A stretch of 64,000 nt of DNA from Flavobacterium sp. (GCA_014377455.1 JACMPO010000063.1:62001-126000); one strand, 5' to 3'; shown: positions 34,800 to 44,757, numbered from the stretch's first letter. Numbers and translations: made by a program. Notes: a model not told the origin generated them from the letters alone.

Positions 34800-36167
34800 T
34801 TATTTTTCAACTCTAAATGTTACTCTTCTTACTAATCTTCTAGCTGCGTCTGATCCAATTTCAACAGAAGAGTCTTCTCCTTTAGAAGCTATTGACAATC
34901 TTGATGGAGACACACCTGCTTTTATTAATGTCTTTTTAACATTTTCTGCTCTAGCAGTAGCTAAAACATTATTAGAATCGGTAGAACCTATTTCGTCTGC
35001 ATGACCAATGATTTCAACATTAGCGGTTGGATTATTTCTTAAATAAGTCAAGATAAAATCAATTCCTTCGGTAGATACATCAGTAGGTTGTGTTTTAGAC
35101 GTTTCAAAATAAGTTGAAACAAACCCTTCATTAATTAAACGTTTAATCATATCAACATTTGATTTCTCTGAAGTTTCTTTAGTTGATTTTTCTATATATC
35201 GCTCTAATTCGTCAGGAACACCATTTCGGTTAATGTCAACCATTTTACCTCTAGAATCTACTGCAACACCAGCTACCGAGTTATTTTCTTGATCTAAATA
35301 ATCTGGCACGCCATCTTTATCAGAATCATTCATTAGCGTTTCCATATCGCCAACTCTTTTGTTTAAAGCTTCAATTTCTTCATTGCGTTGATCAGCAATT
35401 TTTGCCCAATCTCCGTGCATTTTGCCATGACTTCCAAATGAAAAACTTAATCCTAATGATGTTGTGATTATTTGACCAGAAAGGTTATTTTTTGTATCAG
35501 AGTATGATCCGTCCCAGTTAAAATGTTGACGATAGTTCGTTAAATTACTAACATCTAAAAAAACAGCCAAATTTTTTGCTATTCTAAACTCTGGTGTAAT
35601 ACCTAATATTAAACCACCATTATATTCAGTTATTCCATAATTCTGATTGTGGGATTCAGGTTCTCCTAGTACTGGTGTATTAGCTGTTTGTGATTTCATT
35701 CCTTCAAAAACGACACCACCGTGAAAAAGAAAGTTAAATCTTCCGAAAGTATCTTCGGCACCTAAAAGTCTACTTGCATTTATAATTGCTTGAATTCCAA
35801 AACTGTAAACATCCATGTGAAATGGCAAACTTCCATTTCCTGGAATATTATTAATTTTATCGTATTGTAAGTTAGCCTTTAAACCAAATTTTGGTGTAAG
35901 CATGTGACGAATACCGATATTGTAATTATTTAATTGTGCATCTCCAAAAAATCTATTCGGATTACCTGAATAATAACCTTCTGAATATGGTCTAACACCT
36001 TTACTTTGTCCAACACTCAATTCAAGCGTCCATTTATTAATAGAGTCAAAACTAGCTTTGTTGTAAGAACGTTTTTTATCGCCATTGAAGTCAGCTTTTT
36101 GAATTTTTTGGGCAAACGAAAAATTAAATACTAAAACAAGTAAAAATGATAACGTAATTTTTTTCAT
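34800..36167 (-). CDS. OmpA-family outer membrane protein with TSP3 repeats
   Basis: Major outer-membrane structural protein. From the ATG at 36167 (MKKITLSFLLVLVFNFSFAQ, signal peptide) it has an N-terminal eight-strand-like beta-barrel (about 25-250). Calcium-binding thrombospondin type-3 repeats follow (DSDKDGVPDYLDQ, DINRNGVPDELE), then a C-terminal OmpA domain (IIGHADEIGSTDSNN ... RRLVRRVTFRVE). The ORF-track start adds nine residues before the signal peptide and is unlikely. It has a strong promoter and its own terminator, as expected for an abundant protein. Confidence 0.92.
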   Translation of the reverse strand: MKKITLSFLLVLVFNFSFAQKIQKADFNGDKKRSYNKASFDSINKWTLELSVGQSKGVRPYSEGYYSGNPNRFFGDAQLNNYNIGIRHMLTPKFGLKANLQYDKINNIPGNGSLPFHMDVYSFGIQAIINASRLLGAEDTFGRFNFLFHGGVVFEGMKSQTANTPVLGEPESHNQNYGITEYNGGLILGITPEFRIAKNLAVFLDVSNLTNYRQHFNWDGSYSDTKNNLSGQIITTSLGLSFSFGSHGKMHGDWAKIADQRNEEIEALNKRVGDMETLMNDSDKDGVPDYLDQENNSVAGVAVDSRGKMVDINRNGVPDELERYIEKSTKETSEKSNVDMIKRLINEGFVSTYFETSKTQPTDVSTEGIDFILTYLRNNPTANVEIIGHADEIGSTDSNNVLATARAENVKKTLIKAGVSPSRLSIASKGEDSSVEIGSDAARRLVRRVTFRVEK

Positions 36168-36198
36168 AAATATTAAAATTAATTGAGGTAACAATTTG

Positions 36199-36228
36199 CA
36201 AATATATAAGTTTGTTGCTATCTGGCAA
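36199..36228 (-). promoter_or_regulatory. Promoter of OmpA porin gene
   Basis: Minus strand TTG (36226-36228), 19-nt spacer, TATATTTG (36199-36206). This is a full match to the Bacteroidetes consensus, 32 bases upstream of the chosen ATG. Confidence 0.8.
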
Positions 36229-36286
36229 GCAATAAAGCAATAAAATTATTTTTCAAACGTTTTATTAACATCAAAAAGCTTAATTT

Positions 36287-36700
36287 ATGAGGATATCTAA
36301 AACTTTTCTTACAGTAGATATTGTGATATTCAATGATGTAGTATCATTCAAACAAATTTTATTGATAAAAAGAAAGCATGATCCTTACAAAGATTATTGG
36401 GCACTACCTGGAGGATTTGTAAATGAACATGAAGATTTAGAAGTTGCAGCTTTGAGAGAATTAAAAGAAGAAACAAATTTACATTTTTCTAGTTTAAAGC
36501 AACTTAAAGCATTTGGAAAGCCTTTTCGTGATCCAAGAAGCCATGTTGTAAGTATAGCTTTTGTAGGGTCTACTAACCAATATTTAGATATTAAAGCAGC
36601 TGATGACGCAAAGGAAATAGGATGGTTTTCAATTGATAATTTACCAAATATAGCTTTTGACCACCAAGAAATTATTAATTTTGCTCTTGGTAGTTTGTAA
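36287..36700 (+). CDS. NUDIX hydrolase
   Basis: 137-residue NUDIX enzyme hydrolysing a nucleoside diphosphate linked to another group. The NUDIX box is GGFVNEHEDLEVAALRELKEETNL, with the REUxEE core intact and the usual Gly replaced by Thr-Asn. An upstream LIKRKHDPYKDYWALPGGF matches the NrtR/ADP-ribose pyrophosphatase group. No DNA-binding domain is fused, so it is an enzyme rather than a NrtR regulator. Its stop lies 10 bp from the converging MscS gene. Confidence 0.9.
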   Translation: MRISKTFLTVDIVIFNDVVSFKQILLIKRKHDPYKDYWALPGGFVNEHEDLEVAALRELKEETNLHFSSLKQLKAFGKPFRDPRSHVVSIAFVGSTNQYLDIKAADDAKEIGWFSIDNLPNIAFDHQEIINFALGSL

Positions 36701-36710
36701 TTTTTTAATA

Positions 36711-37976
36711 TTAATTGGTACTAACAAAACCATTTTTATCAGTTGGGAGTTCAAAAATTTCTAAATCAAAATACGAAATGGAAGCTATAATATGATCAAA
36801 AATATCCGACATTATGTATTCATACTCTACAAAACGCTGGTCTTTTGAAAATGTATAAATCTCGAGTGGAATTCCTTGAGCAGTGGGTTGTAATTGCCTG
36901 CATAACAAAATCATTTCTTGGTTTAATTCAGGATAATTTTCAAGATAGTTTGTAATGTATTTTCTAAACAACCCGAAATTGGTCATGTTTCGACCATTAA
37001 TTTTTAACGATTTGTCTATTTTATGATTCGTATTGTATGCATCAATTTCTACCTGTCTTAACTCGATGTAAGTTGATATAAGTTGAATTTTTTTAAGATT
37101 ATTTAATTCCTCTTCATTTAAAAATCGAATGGTTTTGGCTTTTATCAATATATGTCTTTTGATACGTCTACCATAAGAATTTTGCATGCCACGCCAGTTT
37201 CTAAACGAATCTGAAATTAAGCTATAGGTAGGAATTGTAGTAGTTGTATTGTCAAAATTTCTAACTTTTACAGTTGCTAAATTTATTTCGATTACATCAC
37301 CATCTGCACCAAACTTGTCGAATGTTATCCAATCGCCAATACGAACCATATCATTTAAAGATACTTGAACGCTCGCGACAAATCCTAAAATTGTATCTCT
37401 AAATATTAAAATTATTACCGCAGACACAGCACCAAGAGTACCTAAAAGCGTGTTAGTCTTTATTGCGAAAATTTCCGAAATAATTATTATAATTCCAAAC
37501 AGCCACAGCACAATCATGATGACTTGTATGTAACTGTCAATGGGTTTGTCGCTGTATTTTGATTTTTCTTTTAAAAAATCTCTAATGGCTTTAAATATGC
37601 TCCTAACAATCCAAAGCACCAGTATTATAATATATATTTCAACTAGTTTTCCAAAGATTGTTTCCCAATACACAAAACTCTCTAATATTATGGGAACAGA
37701 TTTGTAAATAAATAAAAACGGTATTAAATGAGCAATGTATTTTGCAGTTTGATTTGAAACTAATAAATCGTCAAATCTAGTTTTAGTTTTTTTTGCAATT
37801 ACAGCCATTATTGTAACTAATACGAATCGGAATACTCCGTAAATACAATAGGCAAAAATTGTTAATATAATGATATTAAAAGTTAAACTAATGTAAGAAG
37901 CAGTATTGTCACCCAGATTAATCTTGCGCAATAAAGGATACAACCAATCAAATATTTTTTCTAAAAATTTATGCAT
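36711..37976 (-). CDS. Mechanosensitive ion channel, MscS family (YbdG-like)
   Basis: 421-residue channel releasing solutes on membrane tension. It has about five transmembrane helices (25-190). The last, pore-lining helix is GTLGAVSAVIILIFRDTILGFVASVQ. The beta domain follows (DMVRIGDWITFDKFGADGDVIEINLATVKVRNFDNTTTTIPTYSL), then a soluble C-terminus. Length and the insert before the pore helix resemble YbdG rather than small MscS. The start overlaps the stop of the DUF3817 gene by 8 bases, so they are probably co-transcribed. Confidence 0.9.
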   Translation of the reverse strand: MHKFLEKIFDWLYPLLRKINLGDNTASYISLTFNIIILTIFAYCIYGVFRFVLVTIMAVIAKKTKTRFDDLLVSNQTAKYIAHLIPFLFIYKSVPIILESFVYWETIFGKLVEIYIIILVLWIVRSIFKAIRDFLKEKSKYSDKPIDSYIQVIMIVLWLFGIIIIISEIFAIKTNTLLGTLGAVSAVIILIFRDTILGFVASVQVSLNDMVRIGDWITFDKFGADGDVIEINLATVKVRNFDNTTTTIPTYSLISDSFRNWRGMQNSYGRRIKRHILIKAKTIRFLNEEELNNLKKIQLISTYIELRQVEIDAYNTNHKIDKSLKINGRNMTNFGLFRKYITNYLENYPELNQEMILLCRQLQPTAQGIPLEIYTFSKDQRFVEYEYIMSDIFDHIIASISYFDLEIFELPTDKNGFVSTN

Positions 37977-38253
37977 TTTTTAAATACTTTCGTTCGATAT
38001 AAAAAGTCCCAAACGGAATAAGCGAACCAGCCAAAACAATGGCAAATTCCTTCCCATTCCAGCTTTGATTTTCCTTAATCATAAAAGCCAAATATATATA
38101 GGAAATAAATAAAATACCATGTGTCATTCCTATTGGGAAAAGCAATGATTTATACAATTCGGGATTGGAATGTTTATTGAAAATCATGTTTACAAACAAG
38201 GCTAAATAAGAAACTCCTTCTGCTATGGCGACAAATTTGAAAATTTTATTCAT
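37969..38253 (-). CDS. DUF3817 small membrane protein
   Basis: 94 residues from the ATG at 38253 (MNKIFKFVAIAEGVSYLALFV), which matches the usual start of the family. The longer ORF-track version adds 13 residues with no support. Three hydrophobic segments, with GMTHGILFISYIYLAFM in the middle and a short basic tail (ERKYLKNA). Function unknown. It precedes and overlaps the MscS gene. Confidence 0.82.
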   Translation of the reverse strand: MNKIFKFVAIAEGVSYLALFVNMIFNKHSNPELYKSLLFPIGMTHGILFISYIYLAFMIKENQSWNGKEFAIVLAGSLIPFGTFYIERKYLKNA

Positions 38254-38337
38254 TACTATTTTTTTGCCAAAATTAAGTAATATCATTAACAATAAATCTA
38301 CAATTGGGATTACTTTTGCAATTAAGAATTTTATACA

Positions 38338-38853
38338 ATGAGTAAACGCGATTTGAAAAAATATGTTTCAGAGTTGACGAAAGTGCAACTAGAGGAACAA
38401 ATAGTGGAATTATATGATAAATTTATAAATGTAAAAACGTATTATAATTTTGTTTTTAACCCAAATGAAAACAATTTAGTTAAAGATGCAAAACTTAAAA
38501 TTTCAAACGAATATTTCCCAATTCGAGGTAAAAGACCTAAAATGCGTCGATCGGTGGCTCAAAAATTTATAAAACATTTTATTCTTTTGGGTGTAGATCC
38601 ATTTATTATTGCCGATGTAATGTTGTATACCATAGAAATAGCGCAAACTTTATCGTCTGAACGCGAAATAAAACAAGAAGCTTTTTATAAAAGCATGTTA
38701 AGTTCCTATCAGCAAGCAGTTTCCTATATGATAGAACAAGGAATATTAGCTGAATTTAAAAGTAGAGTAGTGGCTATTAACGAAGAAAGTATCCATCAAA
38801 ATTGGAGTACTAAATATGAATTTAATGCCATTGTAGAGCGATTTGACTACTAA
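38338..38853 (+). CDS. DUF6155-like protein
   Basis: 171-residue soluble, helix-rich, basic protein (SKRDLKKYVSELTKVQLEEQIVELYDKF; KLKISNEYFPIRGKRPKMRRSVAQKFIKHF). It resembles the DUF6155 family of unknown function (from memory). It lies alone between divergently placed DUF3817 and the helicase gene. The basic middle region could bind nucleic acid, but nothing in the sequence proves it. Confidence 0.72.
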   Translation: MSKRDLKKYVSELTKVQLEEQIVELYDKFINVKTYYNFVFNPNENNLVKDAKLKISNEYFPIRGKRPKMRRSVAQKFIKHFILLGVDPFIIADVMLYTIEIAQTLSSEREIKQEAFYKSMLSSYQQAVSYMIEQGILAEFKSRVVAINEESIHQNWSTKYEFNAIVERFDY

Positions 38854-38931
38854 AATAAATCTAAAAAAAAGAGTAATAATTAGCGTTACAAGACTTTTTT
38901 AGATTAATTTTGCAAAATTGTAAAATTCAAT

Positions 38932-40467
38932 ATGTCAAATATAGATTTATCGCTTATAAAAGAAGAAAAAAAGGAACTTTACGGTTACCAATTGGGCGAT
39001 ATCGACAAAATTTTTGAACGAATAGATAATGCTCCAAGTAATTATCATTTATTATATCAATTGCCTACTGGAGGAGGAAAAACAGTTATTTTTTCTGAAA
39101 TTACAAGAAGATATCTAGAACAACACAATAAAAAAGTGGTTGTTTTAACGCATCGTATTGAACTTTGTAAGCAAACTTCCAAAATGCTAAAAGGGTTTGA
39201 CGTAAAAAATAAAATTATAAACAGTGCTATAAAAGAACTTCCTGATCAAGACGAATATTCTTGTTTTGTAGCGATGATTGAAACATTAAAAAACCGATTG
39301 AACGACGAAAAGTTAGAGATTGATAATGTAGGATTAGTCATTATTGATGAAGCTCATTTTAATTCGTTTAGAAAATTGTTTAGTTCGTTTAAAAATTCGT
39401 TTATTTTAGGAGTTACAGCAACGCCTTTAAGTTCCAATATTAAATTACCAATGTATGAAAATTACAACGAATTGATAGTTGGCGACACAATACAATCATT
39501 AATAGACAAAGGATTTTTAGCAGAAGCAACTACTTACAGTTACGATGTAGGTTTGACATCACTTAAAGTAGGAATTAACGGCGATTACACTGTAAAATCG
39601 TCAGATGATTTGTACAGTAATATGGTAATGCAGGAAAAGTTATTGCATGCATACACTGAAAAATCTTTAGGTAAAAAAACTTTAATTTTTAATAACGGAA
39701 TCAATACCTCATTGCATGTTTATGAGAGTTTTAGACATGCAAAATATAATATTAGACATTTAGATAATACAACATCTGCTGAAGAGCGAAAAGAAATTTT
39801 GCAATGGTTCAAGAAAACTCCGGATGCTATTTTAACTTCGGTTGGAATATTAACAACTGGTTTTGATGAACCAACAGTAGAAACTATAATTTTAAACAGA
39901 GCAACAAAATCGTTAACGCTTTATTTCCAGATGATTGGTCGTGGTTCGAGACGATTACCAAATAAAAATAGTTTTACAGTAATCGATTTAGGAAATAATG
40001 CTTTACGTTTTGGTTTATGGAATAACACTATTGATTGGCAGCATATTTTTAAATCACCCGAATATTACTTGGAAAGTTTGCGCGAAGATGCTGATATTGA
40101 AAGTAACTTTAAATATGTTATGCCAGAAGAACTTCGTAAAAAGTTTGGTAAAACAATCGATATTTCAATGGATATTCACGAAGAATTTAAGTTTACAGTT
40201 AAAAATAATTTAAAAGCTAAATCGATTATAGAAAAATCATTAGAACAACATGCCAAAATGTGTGTTGAAAATTCAGATGATTTGATTAAAGCTAAAAAAT
40301 TATCTCGTGAACTAAATGATGATTTTGAATATCGAATTAAGCAATATTGCGTTTGCTTAGGAAATGTTACCAAAAATTATAGAACGTGGCTTGCAGAAGA
40401 TTATTTTCTAAAACTTACATTATTGATTGGTAAACTAAACCGGATTAAAGTTATGAGCGAATTATAA
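38932..40467 (+). CDS. SF2 DEAD/DEAH-box helicase (SSL2/COG1061-like)
   Basis: 511-residue ATP-dependent nucleic-acid translocase. Motifs: I LPTGGGKTVIF, Ia VVLTHRIELCKQ, II IIDEAHFNSF (DEAH), III GVTATPLSS, IV-V LTTGFDEPTVETIIL and VI QMIGRGSRR. The C-terminal about 130 residues are helical and unassigned. Similar to the helicase part of restriction and repair proteins, but no nuclease or methylase is fused or adjacent. A DNA repair or processing role is likely but unproven. Confidence 0.87.
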   Translation: MSNIDLSLIKEEKKELYGYQLGDIDKIFERIDNAPSNYHLLYQLPTGGGKTVIFSEITRRYLEQHNKKVVVLTHRIELCKQTSKMLKGFDVKNKIINSAIKELPDQDEYSCFVAMIETLKNRLNDEKLEIDNVGLVIIDEAHFNSFRKLFSSFKNSFILGVTATPLSSNIKLPMYENYNELIVGDTIQSLIDKGFLAEATTYSYDVGLTSLKVGINGDYTVKSSDDLYSNMVMQEKLLHAYTEKSLGKKTLIFNNGINTSLHVYESFRHAKYNIRHLDNTTSAEERKEILQWFKKTPDAILTSVGILTTGFDEPTVETIILNRATKSLTLYFQMIGRGSRRLPNKNSFTVIDLGNNALRFGLWNNTIDWQHIFKSPEYYLESLREDADIESNFKYVMPEELRKKFGKTIDISMDIHEEFKFTVKNNLKAKSIIEKSLEQHAKMCVENSDDLIKAKKLSRELNDDFEYRIKQYCVCLGNVTKNYRTWLAEDYFLKLTLLIGKLNRIKVMSEL

Positions 40468-40597
40468 ACTGCTTAAAAAAGTATTATATATCTGCACTAT
40501 AATTTATATTATGTAAAATAGGATGTTTTAACTTTATAATCCATCTATCTGCTTATATATCGTAAAAATCTATCTAAAGAAAAAAAGTGAACTAATT

Positions 40598-41869
40598 TTA
40601 TCTAACTATAGTTTGCTTTCTATCTGGTCCAACGGAAACTATTTTTATAGGAACTTGAATTTCATTTTCGATAAATTCAATATAATCTTTAAGCTCTTTT
40701 GGTAAATCTTTATATTCAGATAATCCAGTTAAATCTGCTTTCCAACCTTTAAATTCTTTGTAAATTGGCGTTACGTTTTCTTTCTCGATATTATATGGTA
40801 AATGCTGAATAATTGATCCTTTATAATTGTAATCTGTGCAAACTTTTAAAGTATCAAATCCAGAAAGTACATCGCCTTTCATCATCATTAATTGCGTTAC
40901 TCCATTTATTTGAACGGCATATTTTAGTGCCACTAAATCCAGCCAACCACAGCGTCTTTTTCGACCTGTAACCGAACCAAATTCGTTACCAATTTTAGCC
41001 ATCAAATCGCCAGCTTTGGTAAAATCTTCTGTTGGAAATGGTCCGCTTCCAACTCTAGTGGTATATGCTTTGAAAATTCCGTAAACTTCTTTAATTTTAT
41101 TGGGAGCAATTCCTAAACCTGTACAAGCTCCAGCAGCAGTTGTATTGGAAGATGTTACAAATGGATACGTTCCAAAATCTACATCGAGCAATGAACCTTG
41201 TGCTCCTTCGCAAAGTATTGATTTTCCTGCCTTTTGTGCCTGATGCAAATATTCTTCACTATCTATAAAATCTAACTTTTTTAATTCTTCTATAGATTCA
41301 AAAAATTCTTTTTCTAGTTCTGGCAAATTATATTGAATCGAAACATCATAAAATTTAATCATTTCCTCATGTTTATTTGCTAAAGCACGATATTTATTTT
41401 TAAAATCTTCAAGTTCAATATCTCCAACTCTTATACCATTTCTTCCCGTTTTGTCCATGTAAGTTGGTCCAATTCCTTTTAAAGTCGAGCCAATTTTAGC
41501 TTTTCCTTTTGATGCCTCAGATGCTGCATCCAGCAATCTATGTGTTGGAAGTATTAAATGCGCTTTTCTTGAAATGATTAACTTAGATTTTAAGTCGAGA
41601 TTAAATTTGGCCAATCCATCAACTTCAGTTTTGAAAACAACAGGATCAATTACAACGCCATTTCCAATAACATTTATATTATTATCATGGAAAATCCCTG
41701 ACGGAATGGTTCTTAAAACATGTTTTATTCCATCAAATTCTAGAGTATGTCCCGCATTTGGACCACCTTGAAAACGCGCAATGATGTCATATTTTGATGT
41801 CAAAACATCTACAATTTTTCCTTTTCCTTCGTCTCCCCACTGTAATCCTAATAATAAATCTACGGTCAT
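40598..41869 (-). CDS. purA: Adenylosuccinate synthase
   Basis: First committed step from IMP to AMP, using GTP and aspartate. 423 residues with the N-terminal LGLQWGDEGKGKIVD phosphate loop, GGPNAGHTLEF, IGSTLKGIGPTYMDKTGRNGIRVGD, CEGAQGSLLDVDFGTYPFVTSSNTTAAG and GRKRRCGWLD. All signature regions are intact. The leader between the fur-like gene and the ATG is an unusual CAA/AC-rich run. It lies 90 bp downstream of the Fur-family gene on the same strand and may share its transcript. Confidence 0.96.
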   Translation of the reverse strand: MTVDLLLGLQWGDEGKGKIVDVLTSKYDIIARFQGGPNAGHTLEFDGIKHVLRTIPSGIFHDNNINVIGNGVVIDPVVFKTEVDGLAKFNLDLKSKLIISRKAHLILPTHRLLDAASEASKGKAKIGSTLKGIGPTYMDKTGRNGIRVGDIELEDFKNKYRALANKHEEMIKFYDVSIQYNLPELEKEFFESIEELKKLDFIDSEEYLHQAQKAGKSILCEGAQGSLLDVDFGTYPFVTSSNTTAAGACTGLGIAPNKIKEVYGIFKAYTTRVGSGPFPTEDFTKAGDLMAKIGNEFGSVTGRKRRCGWLDLVALKYAVQINGVTQLMMMKGDVLSGFDTLKVCTDYNYKGSIIQHLPYNIEKENVTPIYKEFKGWKADLTGLSEYKDLPKELKDYIEFIENEIQVPIKIVSVGPDRKQTIVR

Positions 41870-41924
41870 TCTGTTTTTGTTTGTTGTTTTTGTTTGTTGT
41901 TGTTGTTGTTTTTGTTGTGCGTTT
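41870..41924 (-). promoter_or_regulatory. CAA-rich, unstructured 5' leader of purA
   Basis: Read on the minus strand, the bases before the purA ATG are almost only A and C (ACAACAAAAACAACAACAAC...), with no Shine-Dalgarno sequence. Such leaders stay single-stranded and can aid initiation. The Cys/Val/Phe-rich plus-strand ORFs here are artefacts of this composition. Confidence 0.55.
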
Positions 41925-41959
41925 AATTTATTTCGAAATTCAATTAAAATTAGTGTGCT

Positions 41960-42418
41960 TTATTCTTCTATTTTCTTTGTTCCATAAAAATAAAGCGAAT
42001 GACTATTGATATTGATATTAAAAATTTCTTCTATAGTTTTTTTTATGGTTTGAATTCTTGGGTCACAAAATTCGATAACTTCACCAGAATCGGTCATAAT
42101 TATATGATCGTGTTGTTTATCAAAATATGATTTCTCATAATGCGCTTGGTTTTGTCCAAACTGATGTTTGCGAACCAAACCACAATCTAAAAGTAATTCA
42201 ATCGTGTTGTACAGTGTAGCTCGCGAAACTCTGTAGTTTTTATTTTTCATCTTGATGTATAAATTTTCAATATCAAAATGTTCTTCACTATCATATATTT
42301 CCTGCAAAATTGCGAAACGTTCGGGAGTTTTTCGATGTTCTTTAGCCTCAAGATATAGTGTAAAAACATTTTTTACTACTTCTTGATTTTTTCTATTATC
42401 AGTTGCGATTAATGTCAT
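41960..42418 (-). CDS. Fur-family transcriptional regulator
   Basis: 152-residue metal-responsive repressor. The winged-helix part (about 20-95) contains [24 protein letters not shown] and [21 protein letters not shown]. The C-terminal dimer domain has the metal-site [18 protein letters not shown]. CxxC pairs of the structural zinc site are not seen. Which metal or stress it senses cannot be told. A TATCTTTG -7 box ends only 5 bases before the ATG, so the mRNA may be leaderless; no TTG was found 19 bases further up. Confidence 0.9.
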   Translation of the reverse strand: MTLIATDNRKNQEVVKNVFTLYLEAKEHRKTPERFAILQEIYDSEEHFDIENLYIKMKNKNYRVSRATLYNTIELLLDCGLVRKHQFGQNQAHYEKSYFDKQHDHIIMTDSGEVIEFCDPRIQTIKKTIEEIFNININSHSLYFYGTKKIEE

Positions 42419-42525
42419 AGTTGCAAAGATAGTTTTTAGTTTAAATTTTCTAAAATTATGAGTTTAAAGTTTTAAACCTTTTGTTAATAAAATTATTCTT
42501 CAGATAAAAGTATTACGGATAAAAA

Positions 42526-44757
42526 TTAATTTGTGTAAACTCGAGTAACTTTATCTATTCCGTCCATCTTTTTCACGTTATCAATTAGCTTTTTTAGTAT
42601 TGTGTTGTTTTGAACCACAACTGTAACTTGACCATTAAAAATCCCTGCTTCACCACTTAATGAAATACTTTGAATGTTAACATTCATTTGACTAGAAATC
42701 ACTCTAGTAAGTTCGTTTGTTAATCCTAAGCTATCCATGCCTGTAATTTTTAAAATAGCTTTAAATTCTTGTTGTGAAGAGTCAATCCATTTTGCTTGCA
42801 TCACTCGATATGCATAGTTTGATTGCATACTCAATGCGTTTGGGCAATCGCGTTTATGAACTTTAATACCTTCGTTAATTGTTACAAACCCAAAAACTTC
42901 GTCACCAGGAATGGGATTGCAACAGGTAGAAAGTTTATAATCCAATCGGTCTTGTTCTTTGCCAAAAACTAGTAAATCAAAATTATTACTAAGAACTTGT
43001 TTATTAATATCTTCAGGTGCGTTGCTTGGCGAACGCTTGATTTTATTTTTGAAAAAATTTATTAAAGTATTGCTTTTCTGAGCAGCATAATCTTTTAATT
43101 GTTGGTTTTCAATGGCTCCAGCTCCAACTCTATAAAATAAATCGAGACTGGTTTTTAATTTAAAAAAGTTTACTAATTCGTTTATAACACTTTCACTTAA
43201 AGTGATTTTAAGATGTTTTAATTTTCTGGTTAATAACTCTTTACCTTCTTCTGCTATTTTTTTGGTATCGTCGTTTAAAACATTTCGTATTTTATTTTTA
43301 GCTCTCGAGGTGGTAACATATTCAAGCCAATGTAATGTTGGTTTCTGATTTATCGATGTTATAATTTCAACTTGATCTCCACTTTTTAATTCATGATTTA
43401 GTTGTACTAATTTTCCATTAACTCTAGTTCCTCTAGTTCTAATTCCTATATCTGAGTGAATACTAAAAGCAAAATCTAGCGAGGTTGCTCCTTTTGGCAA
43501 GGATTTTATTTCTCCTTTAGGTGTAAATACAAAAATTTCTTTTGCATACAAATTCATTTTGAAATCTTCAACAAAATCTACTGCATTTGTTTCAGAATTT
43601 TCAAGTGCTTCTTTTAACAAATTGAGCCATACATCCAGTCCACTTTCTTCGGTTGCACCTTGTTTATATTTGTAATGTGCAGCATATCCTTTTTCAGCAA
43701 TTTCGTCCATACGTTCACTGCGAACTTGAATTTCTACCCAGCGACCTTTTGGACCCATTACGGTAATGTGAAGTGCTTCGTAACCAGAAGATTTTGGCGA
43801 TGAAATCCAATCTCTTAGCCTACTTGGACTTGGACGATAATGATCGGTAACTATGGAATAAATTTTCCAAGCTAGAAATTTTTCGTCATGCAAATTTGAT
43901 TTGTAAATAATCCGTAAGGCAAATTTGTCGTAAACTTCATCAAAAGTCACATTTTGAGCCGCCATTTTACGTCTTATGGAATATATAGATTTTGGTCTAC
44001 CCTTAATAGTAAACTCCACATTTTCTTCATCCATCGATTTTTTTAAAACATCAGAAATCGATTTGATATATTCATCTTGCTCTTCTTTAGTTTCCTTTAT
44101 TTTGCTAACAATCTCATTAAAAATTCTTGGTTCAGTGTATTTGAGTCCTAAATCTTCAAGCTTAGTTTTGATATTGTATAAACCCAATCTGTGGGCTAAT
44201 GGTGCATAAATATAAAGGGTTTCGGAAGCAATTTTGACTTGCTTGTAATCGGGCATGGAATCCATGGTTTGCATATTATGCAACCTATCTGCTATTTTAA
44301 TCAGTATTACGCGAACGTCATCGTTTAAAGTGAGTAACATTTTACGGAAATTTTCGGCTTGCATCGAAACGTTCATTTCCTTTTTTACTTGCGAAATTTT
44401 TGTAAGTCCTTCTACAAGTTGTGCAATTTTTGGGTTGAACATTCGTTCAATATCTGCAATTGTAATATCAGTATCTTCTACAACATCGTGCATTAATGCA
44501 GCTGCAATACTTGTAGGACCAAGTCCAATTTCTTGAGCTACAATTTTTGCAACACCAATTGGGTGAAATATGTACGCCTCACCCGATTTTCTTCGTTGGT
44601 CTTTATGAGCATCAACAGCCACATCAAATGCCTTTCGAATTAGTTTTTTATCTTCCACAGTTAGTGTCTGATAACTTATCCGAAGCAATTCTTTGTATTC
44701 TCTGGCTAGTGCTTTATTTTCTTCTTCTACTTCAACTTGTGTCATATTAAAAAACAA
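42526..44757 (-). CDS. Bifunctional (p)ppGpp synthetase/hydrolase (RelA/SpoT family)
   Basis: Makes and degrades the stringent-response alarmone. Order: HD hydrolase domain (about 50-200; HPIGVAKIVAQE, ALMHDVVEDTD with intact HD), synthetase domain (about 240-380; YDKFALRIIYK, SRLRDWISSPKSSGYEALH), TGS (about 410-470; VFTPKGEIKSLPKGATSLDFAFSIH), a helical/zinc-type region with CCNPIPGDEVFGF, and ACT at the end. The intact HD motif and the basic RxRD-type synthetase motif fit a bifunctional Rsh enzyme rather than synthetase-only RelA. Length 743. Confidence 0.93.
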   Translation of the reverse strand: MFFNMTQVEVEEENKALAREYKELLRISYQTLTVEDKKLIRKAFDVAVDAHKDQRRKSGEAYIFHPIGVAKIVAQEIGLGPTSIAAALMHDVVEDTDITIADIERMFNPKIAQLVEGLTKISQVKKEMNVSMQAENFRKMLLTLNDDVRVILIKIADRLHNMQTMDSMPDYKQVKIASETLYIYAPLAHRLGLYNIKTKLEDLGLKYTEPRIFNEIVSKIKETKEEQDEYIKSISDVLKKSMDEENVEFTIKGRPKSIYSIRRKMAAQNVTFDEVYDKFALRIIYKSNLHDEKFLAWKIYSIVTDHYRPSPSRLRDWISSPKSSGYEALHITVMGPKGRWVEIQVRSERMDEIAEKGYAAHYKYKQGATEESGLDVWLNLLKEALENSETNAVDFVEDFKMNLYAKEIFVFTPKGEIKSLPKGATSLDFAFSIHSDIGIRTRGTRVNGKLVQLNHELKSGDQVEIITSINQKPTLHWLEYVTTSRAKNKIRNVLNDDTKKIAEEGKELLTRKLKHLKITLSESVINELVNFFKLKTSLDLFYRVGAGAIENQQLKDYAAQKSNTLINFFKNKIKRSPSNAPEDINKQVLSNNFDLLVFGKEQDRLDYKLSTCCNPIPGDEVFGFVTINEGIKVHKRDCPNALSMQSNYAYRVMQAKWIDSSQQEFKAILKITGMDSLGLTNELTRVISSQMNVNIQSISLSGEAGIFNGQVTVVVQNNTILKKLIDNVKKMDGIDKVTRVYTN

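Noticed and set aside
41781-42009. Plus-strand ORFs rich in Cys, Val and Phe
   Set aside because: They are the complement of the CAA-rich purA leader; the composition explains the frame.
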